Positions 7,105 to 15,662 of a DNA stretch of 64,000 nt are shown piece after piece. The notes below the pieces were generated by a model, which had not been told where the DNA came from, did not search any database, and was given only the letters and a program-made list of their open reading frames with translations. The translations under genes and the position numbers were made by a program. Source of the stretch: Labrys sp. WJW (GTDB lineage Bacteria > Pseudomonadota > Alphaproteobacteria > Rhizobiales > Labraceae); contig NZ_LYXZ01000020.1 in assembly GCF_001676615.1 (NCBI RefSeq), positions 110,062 to 174,061 on the forward strand, given 5' to 3'. How positions within the stretch are numbered: position 1 is the stretch's first letter; each line of letters starts with the position of its first letter.

Positions 7105-9753
7105 TCAGGCGCTTTCTCTATCGTCGGGTCGATCCTGCCGTCCAACCATGGCCTCCGCGATCAAATCATCCGCTGCCTCGGCGAGGACGCTGTCCGTCGC
7201 CTCGCCATAGACCGGCTCCCGGCCGATCTCCAGCATGATCGGCACCGCCAAGGGCGAGATGCGATCCAGCCTCTTATGGATGATTCGGCCCCTGATGCGC
7301 GAGAGCATGCTGGAAAGGCGCTGGAGATCGAGCAGGCCGGTGCGCGCATCCTCCCAGGCGGCGCGCATCAGGATGTGGTGGGGTTCGTGCTGGCGCAGCA
7401 CGTCATAGACGAGGTCGGTCGACACCGAGATCTGGCGTCCGGTCTTCTCCTTGCCGGGGGCGCGGCGCTCGATCAGGCCGGAGATGATGGCGCAGGTGCG
7501 GAACATGCGCTTCATCAGGGCCGATTCCGCCAGCCATTCCTCGAGATCGTCGCCCAGCATGTCCTGGTCGAAGAGCTGGTCCATGGCGGCGCGGTGCATG
7601 TCCGAGACGCCCCAGACCGCGAGCGCGTAGTCGTTGGCGACGAAGCCCATCGGCTTGAGCTTGGCCCGTTCCAGCCGGCGGGTCAGCAGCATGCCGAGCG
7701 TCTGGTGGGCGAGGCGGCCCTCGAAGGGATAGCAGACGAGGTAATGGCGGTTGCCGCGCGGAAAGGTCTCGACCAGGAGGTCGCCGGCCGGCGGCATCCG
7801 GGAGACGTCGCGCTGCAGGCGCAGCCAATCGGCAACCTGGTCGGGCAGGCCGGCCCAGTTCTCTGGATCGGCCAGTATGGAGCGCACGCGGCTGGCGAGA
7901 TGGGTGGAAAGCGGAAACTTGCCGCCGGCGAAAGAAGGGATCTTCGGATCGCGGCCGGGCGGAGCGCGGGTGACCAGCACATCCTCTTCCTGGATACCCT
8001 CGAAGCGCAGGATCTCCCCGGCGAACAGGAAGGTGTCGCCGATGGAAAGTCCCTCGGCGAAATATTCCTCGACCTCGCCCAGCACGCGGCCGAAGCCGCG
8101 CCGGGCTGCCGTCTCGCCCGGCTTGCGCTTGGGCGGGCCGGAGGCCTTGGGATCCATGAACCAGGGCAGATAGGGCGTCGGCTTGTCGGCGGCCATGCGC
8201 GTGGGCTCGCGCGGACCTCTGTTTGAGAGGCGCACCTTGAGCAGTGCTTCCTCGACGATGGTGCCGACATTGAGCCGATAAGCCTGCGCCACCATGGGAT
8301 TGGCGACGCGCCAGAGGCCGTCCTTGCCCTGCCGGATCTTGGCGAAGCGGTCATAGGTCTTCAGGGCGTAGCCGCCGGTCGCCACGAAGGCGAGCACGTC
8401 GTCAAAGGTCGGGCGGTCGAGCCCGGCATAGGTCTCGGCAGAGGTGATTTCCCGATAGAGCGCATCGGCGTCGAAAGGCGCCCCGCAGGCGACGCCGAGC
8501 ATGTGCTGGGCCAGCACGTCGAGGGCGCCGGTGCGGGCGATCGGCGTGTCCTGCTCGCCCGCTTTTGCCGCATCGACGGCGGCCTTGCATTCCAGCACTT
8601 CGAAACGGTTGGTCGGTACCAGGATCGCCTGCGAGGGTTCGTCCAGGCGATGATTGGCGCGGCCGATGCGCTGCAGCAGGCGGGAAGCCCCCTTGGGCGC
8701 GCCGACATTGATGACGAGATCGACGTCGCCCCAATCGATGCCGAGGTCGAGCGTGGAGGTACAGACCACGGCCTTGAGCCGCCCGGCCGCCATGGCTTCC
8801 TCGACCCGGCGGCGCTGGCCGACTTCCAGCGAGCCGTGATGGAGCGCGATGGCCAGATTCTCCTCGTTCACCCGCCACAGTTCCTGGAACACGAACTCGG
8901 CCTGCATGCGGGTATTGACGAAGACGAGCGTGGTCTTGTGAGCCTTGATCAGGGCGTAGAGCTCGGCCATGGCGTGGCGGGCTGTATGCCCCGCCCAAGG
9001 CAGCCGCTCGGCGGTTTCGAGGATGTCGAGCACCGGCGCCGCGCCACCCTCGGCGATCACCAGGTCGGCCATGGCCGGGTGACCCGGGGATTGGGGAACG
9101 ATCCAGCGCCGGAGTTCATCCGGGTCTCGCACCGTGGCGGAGAGGCCGACGACTTCGAGATCCGGCACGAAATGCCGCAGACGCGCCAGGCCGAGGGCAA
9201 GCAGGTCGCCGCGCTTGGAGGTGACGATGGAATGGAGTTCGTCCAGCACCACCCGCTTGAGACCGCCGAACAGGTCGGTGGCCTCCCGGCTCGCCAGCAG
9301 CAGAGCGAGCTGCTCGGGCGTGGTGAGCAATATGTCGGGCGGGTCGCGCTTCTGGCGCTGGCGCTTGGCCTGGGGCGTGTCTCCCGTGCGGGTTTCGATG
9401 CGGATGGGCAGGCCCATCTCGCCGGCCGGGCGTTCCAGGTTGCGGGCGACGTCGACGGCCAGCGCCTTCAGCGGCGAGATATAGAGGGTGTGGAGACTGG
9501 CGGGCGCATTCGCCCGGCGGTGCTCCAGGTCGATCAGGCTCGGCAGGAAGCCCGCCAGGGTCTTGCCGGCACCGGTAGGAGCGATCAGCAGGGCCGAATG
9601 CCCATTGCGCGCCTTCTCGACGAGCTGGAGCTGATGCGGCCGCGGTGTCCAGCCGCGCGCAGCGAACCAGTTTGCGAAGATCGCCGGAAGTGTTGGGAGC
9701 GGGGCTGTGGAGATTGGATCTCCGTTCTCCCGCCTCCCGCTTTGCTCATTCAT
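7105..9753 (-). CDS. lhr: Ligase-associated DNA damage response DEXH-box helicase (Lhr family)
   Basis: The protein is 882 aa, a normal length for the short bacterial Lhr. Superfamily-2 motifs in order: APTGAGKT (58-65, Walker A), DELH (171-174), LSAT (204-207) and LQRIGRANHR (motif VI, about 365). The C-terminal half carries the winged helix and Lhr core domain. Lhr is a 3'-5' ATP-dependent translocase that unwinds DNA:RNA and DNA forks. It is the first gene of a two-gene operon with pdeM. The divergent upstream region holds a copy of the dispersed repeat. Confidence 0.95.
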   Translation of the reverse strand: MNEQSGRRENGDPISTAPLPTLPAIFANWFAARGWTPRPHQLQLVEKARNGHSALLIAPTGAGKTLAGFLPSLIDLEHRRANAPASLHTLYISPLKALAVDVARNLERPAGEMGLPIRIETRTGDTPQAKRQRQKRDPPDILLTTPEQLALLLASREATDLFGGLKRVVLDELHSIVTSKRGDLLALGLARLRHFVPDLEVVGLSATVRDPDELRRWIVPQSPGHPAMADLVIAEGGAAPVLDILETAERLPWAGHTARHAMAELYALIKAHKTTLVFVNTRMQAEFVFQELWRVNEENLAIALHHGSLEVGQRRRVEEAMAAGRLKAVVCTSTLDLGIDWGDVDLVINVGAPKGASRLLQRIGRANHRLDEPSQAILVPTNRFEVLECKAAVDAAKAGEQDTPIARTGALDVLAQHMLGVACGAPFDADALYREITSAETYAGLDRPTFDDVLAFVATGGYALKTYDRFAKIRQGKDGLWRVANPMVAQAYRLNVGTIVEEALLKVRLSNRGPREPTRMAADKPTPYLPWFMDPKASGPPKRKPGETAARRGFGRVLGEVEEYFAEGLSIGDTFLFAGEILRFEGIQEEDVLVTRAPPGRDPKIPSFAGGKFPLSTHLASRVRSILADPENWAGLPDQVADWLRLQRDVSRMPPAGDLLVETFPRGNRHYLVCYPFEGRLAHQTLGMLLTRRLERAKLKPMGFVANDYALAVWGVSDMHRAAMDQLFDQDMLGDDLEEWLAESALMKRMFRTCAIISGLIERRAPGKEKTGRQISVSTDLVYDVLRQHEPHHILMRAAWEDARTGLLDLQRLSSMLSRIRGRIIHKRLDRISPLAVPIMLEIGREPVYGEATDSVLAEAADDLIAEAMVGRQDRPDDRESA

Positions 9754-9825
9754 GCCGCTATCGCCAATGCCTGCGGAGATATTGGCGTGCCGCGGTCAGA
9801 TGTCCACTGTCGAGCTGAAGTGTCC

Positions 9826-9928
9826 AAAGCAAAGCGCGTTTTCGCGAAAACGCCTTTTTGCTTTAGCTCCTTGTTTTTGACGCGTCTTTGCGATCGTCGG
9901 CAATAGCGCCAAATCGCAAAACGCTTTA
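9826..9928 (-). repeat. Dispersed ~100-bp intergenic repeat, copy A
   Basis: It reads on the minus strand from TAAAGCGTTTTGCGATTTGG through AAGACGCGTC and AAACAAGGAGCTAAAGCA to a GTTTTCGCGAAAAC palindrome. It is strongly similar to copy D (32632-32731). Its left border supplies the TAA stop of the lipoprotein gene at 9926. Confidence 0.85.
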
Positions 9929-10279
9929 GCGGCAATCATAGATCGCCATGATGGTATAGGCCGAGACATAATTGCCCCATCGCCCCGTGAGACTGCGGCG
10001 GATCGGCGGCAGGCCTCCGGCACAGCCTTCACGGCGGGCGCGTGCATCGAAATCCCGCAGGATGGCCGGGGTGATCGGCTGCGCCCGGCGCCAGTAATAG
10101 AAATTGGAGACCATGAGGCCGCCGGCAAAAGCGCCGCCGTCGATGCGCGAGATGCGCTTGACCACTTCGCCCCGTGCTGTGTCCTGCGAGGTGCGGGTGA
10201 TCAGGTTCAGGTCGCTGCGGGTGGCGCAACTGGCAAGACCGAGGCCCGCGGCAGCCACGATGAGAAGTTTCGCGTACAT
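9926..10279 (-). CDS. Small lipoprotein, paralogue 1 of a tandem pair
   Basis: The protein is 117 aa from the ATG at 10277-10279, preceded by GGAGGAAAG. A longer frame to 10354 would lack the signal sequence at its beginning. Signal peptide with lipobox LASC at about residues 13-16. The mature domain shares with its neighbour LMVSNFYYW, an ILRDxDxRAR segment, a Gly-Cys, RWGxYxSAY and a terminal YDC. The two conserved cysteines in the body may form a disulfide. Function unknown; a surface or periplasmic role is inferred only from the lipobox. Confidence 0.78.
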   Translation of the reverse strand: MYAKLLIVAAAGLGLASCATRSDLNLITRTSQDTARGEVVKRISRIDGGAFAGGLMVSNFYYWRRAQPITPAILRDFDARARREGCAGGLPPIRRSLTGRWGNYVSAYTIMAIYDCR

Positions 10280-10350
10280 GGTCTTTCCTCCGGGAAAGGC
10301 TGTGTCTTGGTTGAAGGCTGTTCGCGGGGCGTCTTGCACCGCCAGGGCGT

Positions 10351-10704
10351 TCAATCGCAGTCGTAATGGCCGATGATGCGATAGGCCGAGGTATAGGTAC
10401 CCCAGCGGGCGCTGACGCTGCTGCGCGTCGGGGCATTGCCGTCGAGGCAGCCAGCGCGGCGGGCGCGGATGTCCATGTCGCGCAGGATCGGCGCCGTTAC
10501 CGGTTGCGGGCGATTCCAGTAGTAGAAATTCGACACCATCAAATTGCCGGCCAGGATGCCGTTGGTGATGCGGGTGGTGTTCTTGATGACCCGGCCGCGC
10601 GGCGTCTGGTCGGCCGTGCGCGTCAGGGTCTGCAATCCGTCGCTGGTGGCGCAGCTCGCGCAGGCGAGACCAGCCAGGACGACTGTGGAAATTTTTGAAA
10701 ACAT
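10351..10704 (-). CDS. Small lipoprotein, paralogue 2 of a tandem pair
   Basis: 117 aa from the ATG at 10702-10704 (AAGGGGG before it), exactly the length of paralogue 1, about half of whose residues it shares, including NLMVSNFYYWNRPQPVT, AGC and YDCD at the end. The lipobox is weaker (CASC after a hydrophobic stretch), but the cysteine aligns with the modified Cys of paralogue 1. The pair lies in one transcription unit with a 71-bp gap, a recent-looking duplication. No family name recognised. Confidence 0.77.
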   Translation of the reverse strand: MFSKISTVVLAGLACASCATSDGLQTLTRTADQTPRGRVIKNTTRITNGILAGNLMVSNFYYWNRPQPVTAPILRDMDIRARRAGCLDGNAPTRSSVSARWGTYTSAYRIIGHYDCD

Positions 10705-10845
10705 GATGCCCCCTTCAAGCGCATGACTCTCCTCTGGCTGGCAAGCAGCCAAGTCCCCCAGGCCATCCTTACGTTTGGGAAGTCATTTTGCCAAGGCGTG
10801 CGGCGTACCGGGAGCAGCGCCGTGGTCTTTTGCCCCCAGGCCCGG

Positions 10846-11802
10846 CTATCGCTCGAGCACGGCGACAAGGCCCGGCACCGGCACTCCCCGGTCGGTGCGG
10901 GGCGAGGCGTGATCGAGATGGCGCAGGTGCAGACCGGCCGCCGCCGCCCAGCCTGCAAGGCCCTCGCGTGAATGGGCGTACCGCAAATCGTGATTCAGGA
11001 TGAAGGCGGCGGGCCCGCTGTGGCTCTGGACCGTAAAGACGAACAGGCCGCCACGCACCAGCACGCGCGCGGCCTGACGAAAGATGGTCTCGAGATCACC
11101 GAGATAGATGAAGACGTCCGCTGACAGGATCAGGTCGGCGCTATCAGCGGCCTGTCGGAAGAGAAAATCGGCGATCTCCGCCTGCTCCAGCTGCCGATAG
11201 ACCTGCTTGGCCCGCGCCTTGGCGAGCATGGCACCGGACAGGTCGACGCCGACGATATCCTGGCAAAGGGTGCGAAAGGCCTCGCCCACAAGGCCGGTGC
11301 CGCAGCCCAGATCGAGGGCGCGTTCGAACGGTTTGCTCCGGCCGATGCCGTCCAGGGCCATGCGCAACAGGGCAGGCCCGCGATAGGAGAGATCGGCGAC
11401 GAGGGAACGCTCGAAGCGCGGCGCGTATTCGTCGAACAAGGCGGCGATGTGGGCCGGCGTCATGGCGCCGTCGGGCGGCATCTCGCCGAGCCGGGCCAGG
11501 CGTGCACCAGCGCCGGCTTCATCGGCCGGGTCGAGGCGGAGTGCCTGGCGATAGGTGTCGATGGCTTCGTCCCGGCGTCCGAGCATCTCGTTGAGATCGC
11601 CGAGGGCGAGCCAGCCGGCAGCCCAATCCGGAGCTTCATGGAGGGCCTGCGTTACCAATTCGGCGGCCGAAGCAGGATCGCCTCCCGCCTTGTATTCCAT
11701 GGCATAGGCGAAGCGGCGGTCGGCTAGGGCATTGCCGGAGGAGCGGGCTTTGAGCATGGCACGCCTATAGGCCAGGACCTGCGGCAAGAAAATAGACGTC
11801 AC
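10846..11802 (-). CDS. TPR-containing SAM-dependent methyltransferase
   Basis: The protein is 318 aa. Two tetratricopeptide-like repeats at about 34-105 (WAAGWLALGDLNEMLGRRDE) are followed by a class-I methyltransferase domain with motif I LDLGCGTG at 163-170 and motif GVDLSGAML. TPRs presumably bind the substrate protein or partner. The start taken is GTG at 11802; ATG at 11757 is possible and would remove 15 residues. The methylated substrate is not known. Confidence 0.87.
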   Translation of the reverse strand: MTSIFLPQVLAYRRAMLKARSSGNALADRRFAYAMEYKAGGDPASAAELVTQALHEAPDWAAGWLALGDLNEMLGRRDEAIDTYRQALRLDPADEAGAGARLARLGEMPPDGAMTPAHIAALFDEYAPRFERSLVADLSYRGPALLRMALDGIGRSKPFERALDLGCGTGLVGEAFRTLCQDIVGVDLSGAMLAKARAKQVYRQLEQAEIADFLFRQAADSADLILSADVFIYLGDLETIFRQAARVLVRGGLFVFTVQSHSGPAAFILNHDLRYAHSREGLAGWAAAAGLHLRHLDHASPRTDRGVPVPGLVAVLER

Positions 11803-11815
11803 GGTCAGTGGCGCC

Positions 11816-12157
11816 TCAATCCGCGGCCCCGATCATATTGCCGTCGTCACCCAGGTCCATCGGCGCCTGATCGGGGGGCGTGCCATGCGTGTTCCGCCAG
11901 ATCCTGGGCGGGTTTTCTTCCGCTGGGGGTGGCAGGGAGCCCCCGAGATGATGGCAGCAATCGGCGGAGCGCTCCATATGGAACCTTTCGCCGACTCGGA
12001 ACAGGCCAATGTCCCGGAGACCACGGTCGTTCATCGCCAACAGCATGCGGGTATGGCGGATTTGTTCACGATAGCGGGCGATCGCGGCAGCGCCAAGGCG
12101 GGCAGCCGCGCGGACCCTGGACGCAAGCCATCTCAGGGCTGCTGGTTGAGCGCCCAT
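11816..12157 (-). CDS. DUF1127 (YjiS-like) domain protein
   Basis: The protein is 113 aa. The ATG at 12155-12157 is preceded by GGAGG at good spacing; the upstream extension to 12280 runs through a dispersed repeat and is unlikely to be coding. Residues 23-65 contain ARYREQIRHTRMLLAMNDR and LRDIGLFR, the arginine-rich DUF1127 signature. The roughly 45-residue C-terminal extension (with CCHH) is longer than usual. Small DUF1127 proteins affect RNA turnover and phosphate or carbon metabolism in Agrobacterium; here the role is unknown. Confidence 0.72.
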   Translation of the reverse strand: MGAQPAALRWLASRVRAAARLGAAAIARYREQIRHTRMLLAMNDRGLRDIGLFRVGERFHMERSADCCHHLGGSLPPPAEENPPRIWRNTHGTPPDQAPMDLGDDGNMIGAAD

Positions 12158-12188
12158 GCGGGGCCTCCAATGAGGTTGAGGATGTCTG

Positions 12189-12288
12189 GAGCAAAACGCG
12201 TTCAAGCCCGACCGCTTGTTTGCTCTAACTCTTTGTTTCGACGCGTCTTTGTGATTCGAGGTGATTACGTCTAGTCGCAAAACGCTCA
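12189..12288 (-). repeat. Dispersed ~100-bp intergenic repeat, copy B
   Basis: On the minus strand it begins TGAGCGTTTTGCGACTAGAC, passes AAGACGCGTCGAAACAAAG and AGTTAGAGCAAA, and ends with GCGTTTTGCTCC. The TGA at its border is the stop codon of the GlxA-type gene. Confidence 0.85.
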
Positions 12289-13359
12289 GGCCCTGCGGCC
12301 GGCGACCAATTCGCTACGGTCGAAATTCATATGTGCGAAGCGCCGTCGATACTCTGCCGGCGTCATGCCGGTGTGACGCTTGAACAGATTCCTGAAAAAC
12401 ACGATGTCGGCATAACCCGTCTTGGCGCAGACCGCCTGGATGGATGTCGCCCCGGCTTCGAGCAGATCCTTTGCCGCCGACATGCGCAGCTTCTGGAGAT
12501 AGGCGCCGGGCAGGGAACCGGTCGCAGCCTTGAAGCGGCGAATGAAGTTGCGCGGACTCATGCCGCTGCGCCCCGCCAGCGTATCGATCGACACGTCCTC
12601 GTCGAAATGCGTGCGCAGATATTCCTCCGCCTCGCGAACCCTGCCATCCGCATGCGGGCGCGAAAGGGGAAGCACGGCATAACCGGATTGGCGGCCGCGC
12701 GGCATGCTGACGAGAAGGGACTTGGCGCATTGCAGGGCGATCTCATGGCCGCAGAACTTCTCCACCAGATAAAGACTGAGGTCGATCGAGGCGTAGACGC
12801 CGCCGCTGCACAGGATATGGCCGTCCTCGGTGACGAATTGCTCGGTCTGCCAATGAACCTGCGGGTAGCGCTGCCGCAGCATGTCGGCAACGCCCCAATG
12901 CGTGGTTGCGATCCGGCCATCGAGCAGCCCGGCCTCGGCCAGGAAGATGACTCCCGTGCATATGCCGGCGATATAGGCGCCGCGCCCATGCCATTTGCGC
13001 AGCCAGGCGAGGAAGGCCTCATTGCCGATGAAGCGATCCTGGATGTCCCAGCCGGAGGCCGGCACGATGACGATGTCCGCGTGCTCGATGTCATCGATCG
13101 ACAGTGTCGGCACCAGGCCCAGGGCGCACAGGCTGGTCACGCCCTGGCCGTCGATGGAGACGGTCCGCACCCGGAATGGCGGCCTCGGGGTCTCGCCGTG
13201 AAGCCAATTCCACAGAGAGCCGGCCGAGTGAAAAACCTCGAGCGGGCCAATGGCGGTCGAGGCATAGCCGCCATCCAGCAGCACGACCGTGACCTCGATC
13301 GGCTTGACCCCCGGCTTGGCCGATGCCGGATCGCTCGAGGCTTCAGCCTGCGTCGGCAT
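12286..13359 (-). CDS. GlxA family transcriptional regulator (DJ-1/PfpI plus AraC)
   Basis: The protein is 357 aa. The N-terminal class-I glutamine-amidotransferase-like (DJ-1/PfpI) domain at about 20-210 has the nucleophile-elbow cysteine in AGICTG. The C-terminal AraC domain (about 250-345) has two helix-turn-helix units ending in GYADIVFFRNLFKRHTG. Relatives (GbdR, ArgR of Pseudomonas, CdhR) activate catabolism of nitrogen compounds such as glycine betaine, arginine or carnitine. It is followed by no obvious catabolic genes; the VOC gene upstream overlaps its start by 17 bp, so the two are probably co-transcribed. Confidence 0.92.
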   Translation of the reverse strand: MPTQAEASSDPASAKPGVKPIEVTVVLLDGGYASTAIGPLEVFHSAGSLWNWLHGETPRPPFRVRTVSIDGQGVTSLCALGLVPTLSIDDIEHADIVIVPASGWDIQDRFIGNEAFLAWLRKWHGRGAYIAGICTGVIFLAEAGLLDGRIATTHWGVADMLRQRYPQVHWQTEQFVTEDGHILCSGGVYASIDLSLYLVEKFCGHEIALQCAKSLLVSMPRGRQSGYAVLPLSRPHADGRVREAEEYLRTHFDEDVSIDTLAGRSGMSPRNFIRRFKAATGSLPGAYLQKLRMSAAKDLLEAGATSIQAVCAKTGYADIVFFRNLFKRHTGMTPAEYRRRFAHMNFDRSELVAGRRA

Positions 13360-13786
13360 CAGGGCCCTCCGTGAAGCCTGCGTCGAGCGGCTCCCACAAT
13401 CCGACCAGTGCGCCGACCGAATCGAAGATGAGGGCGATCCGCGCCAGCCCTGGCGCGTCGGCGGCGCGGACGATCACCTCGCCACCGAGAGAGACGGCGC
13501 GTGCGAGGGCTTTCTCGAGATCGTCCACCTCGAAATAGGGCGTCCAATGCGAGGGGACGCCCCGTGCACGATGGGCATGGCTGAGCTGGTAGACGGAGCC
13601 GAAATCCATGCCGGACACACTGAATCGGGTAAATTGACCGCCATTCATCGCTTCTTCATTCCGTCTCCAGCCGAACATGCCGGCATAGAACACCTCGGCG
13701 CTCGCAATATTCGTCGCTGCGAGATCGACCCAGCGCAGGAAGCCAGGGCGCGGGCCGTCGGGTTCTGGAAATCGCGGCTTTCGCAT
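13343..13786 (-). CDS. VOC family (glyoxalase/bleomycin-resistance-like) protein
   Basis: The protein is 147 aa with two beta-alpha-beta-beta-beta modules: WVDLAATNIASAEVFYAGMF near the N-terminus, and HWTPYFEVDDLEKALARAVSL then VGLWEP in the second. It resembles the 27-kDa antigen-type VOC proteins. Members act on small metabolites using a metal bound by His/Glu; the exact reaction is unknown. Its last 17 bp overlap the start of the GlxA-type regulator. Confidence 0.85.
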   Translation of the reverse strand: MRKPRFPEPDGPRPGFLRWVDLAATNIASAEVFYAGMFGWRRNEEAMNGGQFTRFSVSGMDFGSVYQLSHAHRARGVPSHWTPYFEVDDLEKALARAVSLGGEVIVRAADAPGLARIALIFDSVGALVGLWEPLDAGFTEGPDADAG

Positions 13787-13839
13787 CGGCCTGCTCCAAC
13801 CGGGAACGGGCGCCGCCCGACCAAGGCGGCGCCCCGGTG

Positions 13840-14115
13840 TCAGGAATTGGCAGTCATCGGCTCGACCACGCTGCGAACCTCGGTGATCCTGGTCGCCGGA
13901 AAGCCACTGAGCTTTGCATGTTCGCGGACAGCGTCCTCGTCTTCGGCCAGGTAGATGCAGAAGGTCTTGTCATCGACCACATAGGACTGCAGCCATTGGG
14001 CCCGACCTTCGAGCTTGGCCAGGGCGGCGTTCGAGGTGCGGGCGACGTCCTTCAATTGGTCCCGGTTCAGGCCACCCACCCCGGGAATGTCGCGTTCGAT
14101 CACATAGCGCTTCAT
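13840..14115 (-). CDS. DUF4242 domain protein
   Basis: 91 aa. KRYVIERDIPGVGGLNRDQL at the start, WLQSYVVDDKTFCIYLAEDE in the middle and HAKLSGFPATRI near the end are typical for DUF4242, small ferredoxin-fold proteins of which SCO4226 of Streptomyces binds nickel. A cellular role is not established. Good AAGAGATG-type ribosome site before ATG. Same strand as the VOC gene downstream with a 53-bp gap. Confidence 0.87.
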   Translation of the reverse strand: MKRYVIERDIPGVGGLNRDQLKDVARTSNAALAKLEGRAQWLQSYVVDDKTFCIYLAEDEDAVREHAKLSGFPATRITEVRSVVEPMTANS

Positions 14116-14461
14116 CTCTTCGCTCCTTCAGGTTTCTTGAGGAAGGCAAGGATCGTCCGGTTCCCATCGGCAGGACAGGCGGCAGTTTCGACAATGTCGG
14201 ATGGTGATCGTGACAATCGAGCAAGCCGTCCTCAGGCCTGCGCATCCTAGCCGGCCGGCATGGGACACGGGCGACGAAGTCCCCACCAATCGCGCCAATC
14301 GGGCGGGCCCATGCGGAGTGCAGCCGGCGTGCCGAGGCCGTTACAGCCTCTTTGGACTTCTACGCTCAGTGTCTCAGGCAAAAGTGCAACAGCCCTCGAC
14401 GGCCCTGTTCGCAGGGCCGCGCGAGAGTGATCCAATGAAGCGGACTATTCCGGCGAAGCGC
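14116..14461. other. Intergenic region between the DUF4242 and NUP genes
   Basis: 346 bp without a convincing gene. It contains the hairpin at 14400-14419 behind the NUP gene and presumably the DUF4242 promoter. I see nothing else. Confidence 0.4.
14400..14419 (-). terminator. Hairpin downstream of the NUP-family gene
   Basis: An 8-bp perfect stem, CGGCCCTG with CAGGGCCG, with a 4-base loop, 42 bp past the stop on the minus strand. No clear U-tract follows, so termination is only probable. Confidence 0.4.
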
Positions 14462-15532
14462 TTATTTGATCCCGGCAGACCAAGTCGGCCAATCCTTGAT
14501 GACGGTATCGGCAAAGGCCGAGCCGACGCGATAGGCGTTGGCGACGGAGGGGCCGAAGCCGCCGGATTTGGCCGAGAGCGATTCCGCCGCGCTCTGGCCG
14601 GGTGCCTCGCGATCGAAATTGGAAGCGGTGCGCAGCACCGCGATACGCTCGAAATCGAGCAGGCCGGCATCGGCGCCCCGCTTGAGGGCGGTCAGCGTGG
14701 CATTGTCTTCCATCTGGGTGGTGCAATAGTTTGCCTTGCCGTCCGTGGCATGCCTGGCCCAGCGTTCCATGGCATCGCCGATCTTCGATCCGTGCCAATA
14801 GGTGTCGATCGAGACGGTATCGCACAGCTTCACCGCCGGCTTGGCGCGGGCGGCCTCGTCCTGGTAGCGAGCGCGATAGTCCCCGGCCTCCTTGCCATCA
14901 GCGAGTTCGACGGAACGGGTCAGTTCGAAGGCCTTTTCCGCCAGTTTGGCATTGAGCGCATAGACCTCGGTGCCGGCGCTCCAGCCTGCCTTGTCGCTCG
15001 GCTTGGCGGCGCCGAGCGGCAGCATGCCGTCAGGCCAGTCGGAGGGGATCTGGCGCGGGTCGATGTCGTGGCGCAGCCCGCCATCGATGACATAGCGTGC
15101 CCACAGCGCCGATCCCAGCGTGCCATCCTTGGGATCGACGCCGGCGATGCCGTCGATCAGGAAATAGGTCTGTTTCAGATCGAACTTGTCGCCGAGGACG
15201 AGGGCTGCCGTCGAGCTGGCCGCGTTGGCATAGCCCATGGCGGTCGTCATCACGCATAGGCCCTCCGTATCGCAAGCGACGTCAGGGTACTCCTTCGACA
15301 GGCCGGGGACCTTGATCTTCGTGGTCAGCTTGCGGGCCTCCAGCCAGGGTTTGGCTTCTTCCCCGAACATGGTGATCACCATCACCTTGGGGGCGATCCG
15401 CTCGGCGGCGCTGGCATGGGCGCTGCCGATGAGGGCGAGAGCTGCCGCAAGGCCGGCGCCGACAAGATGTGTGCTGTTGGATGATACCCGTGATCGGGCA
15501 TTGGTCAGCGTCGGCTTCCGGTTGAACAGCAT
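14462..15532 (-). CDS. Purine nucleoside permease (NUP) family protein
   Basis: 356 aa from the ATG at 15530-15532. The frame extends upstream to 15664 but has no signal sequence until this ATG. A signal peptide (hydrophobic residues about 23-38, ASAAERI) is followed by a domain related to nucleoside phosphorylases: PKVMVITMFGEEAKPWLE, MTTAMGYANAASSTAALVLG and YFLIDGIAGVDP. The yeast homologue was named a nucleoside permease, but the signal peptide and soluble fold here fit a periplasmic nucleoside-binding or cleaving protein better. Divergent from the exonuclease gene with a 130-bp gap. Confidence 0.85.
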   Translation of the reverse strand: MLFNRKPTLTNARSRVSSNSTHLVGAGLAAALALIGSAHASAAERIAPKVMVITMFGEEAKPWLEARKLTTKIKVPGLSKEYPDVACDTEGLCVMTTAMGYANAASSTAALVLGDKFDLKQTYFLIDGIAGVDPKDGTLGSALWARYVIDGGLRHDIDPRQIPSDWPDGMLPLGAAKPSDKAGWSAGTEVYALNAKLAEKAFELTRSVELADGKEAGDYRARYQDEAARAKPAVKLCDTVSIDTYWHGSKIGDAMERWARHATDGKANYCTTQMEDNATLTALKRGADAGLLDFERIAVLRTASNFDREAPGQSAAESLSAKSGGFGPSVANAYRVGSAFADTVIKDWPTWSAGIK

Positions 15533-15662
15533 CGGGATTTGATCTCCAGGGTCGCTTCTTCCGGTATCGCATGGATGCGGCGATGTCATCCTGTCCCCGT
15601 CGCCAATACCCCGCAAAGATCGAGGCTGCCCGAAACAGGGTTGCCGGCAACACCTTGGCCCC

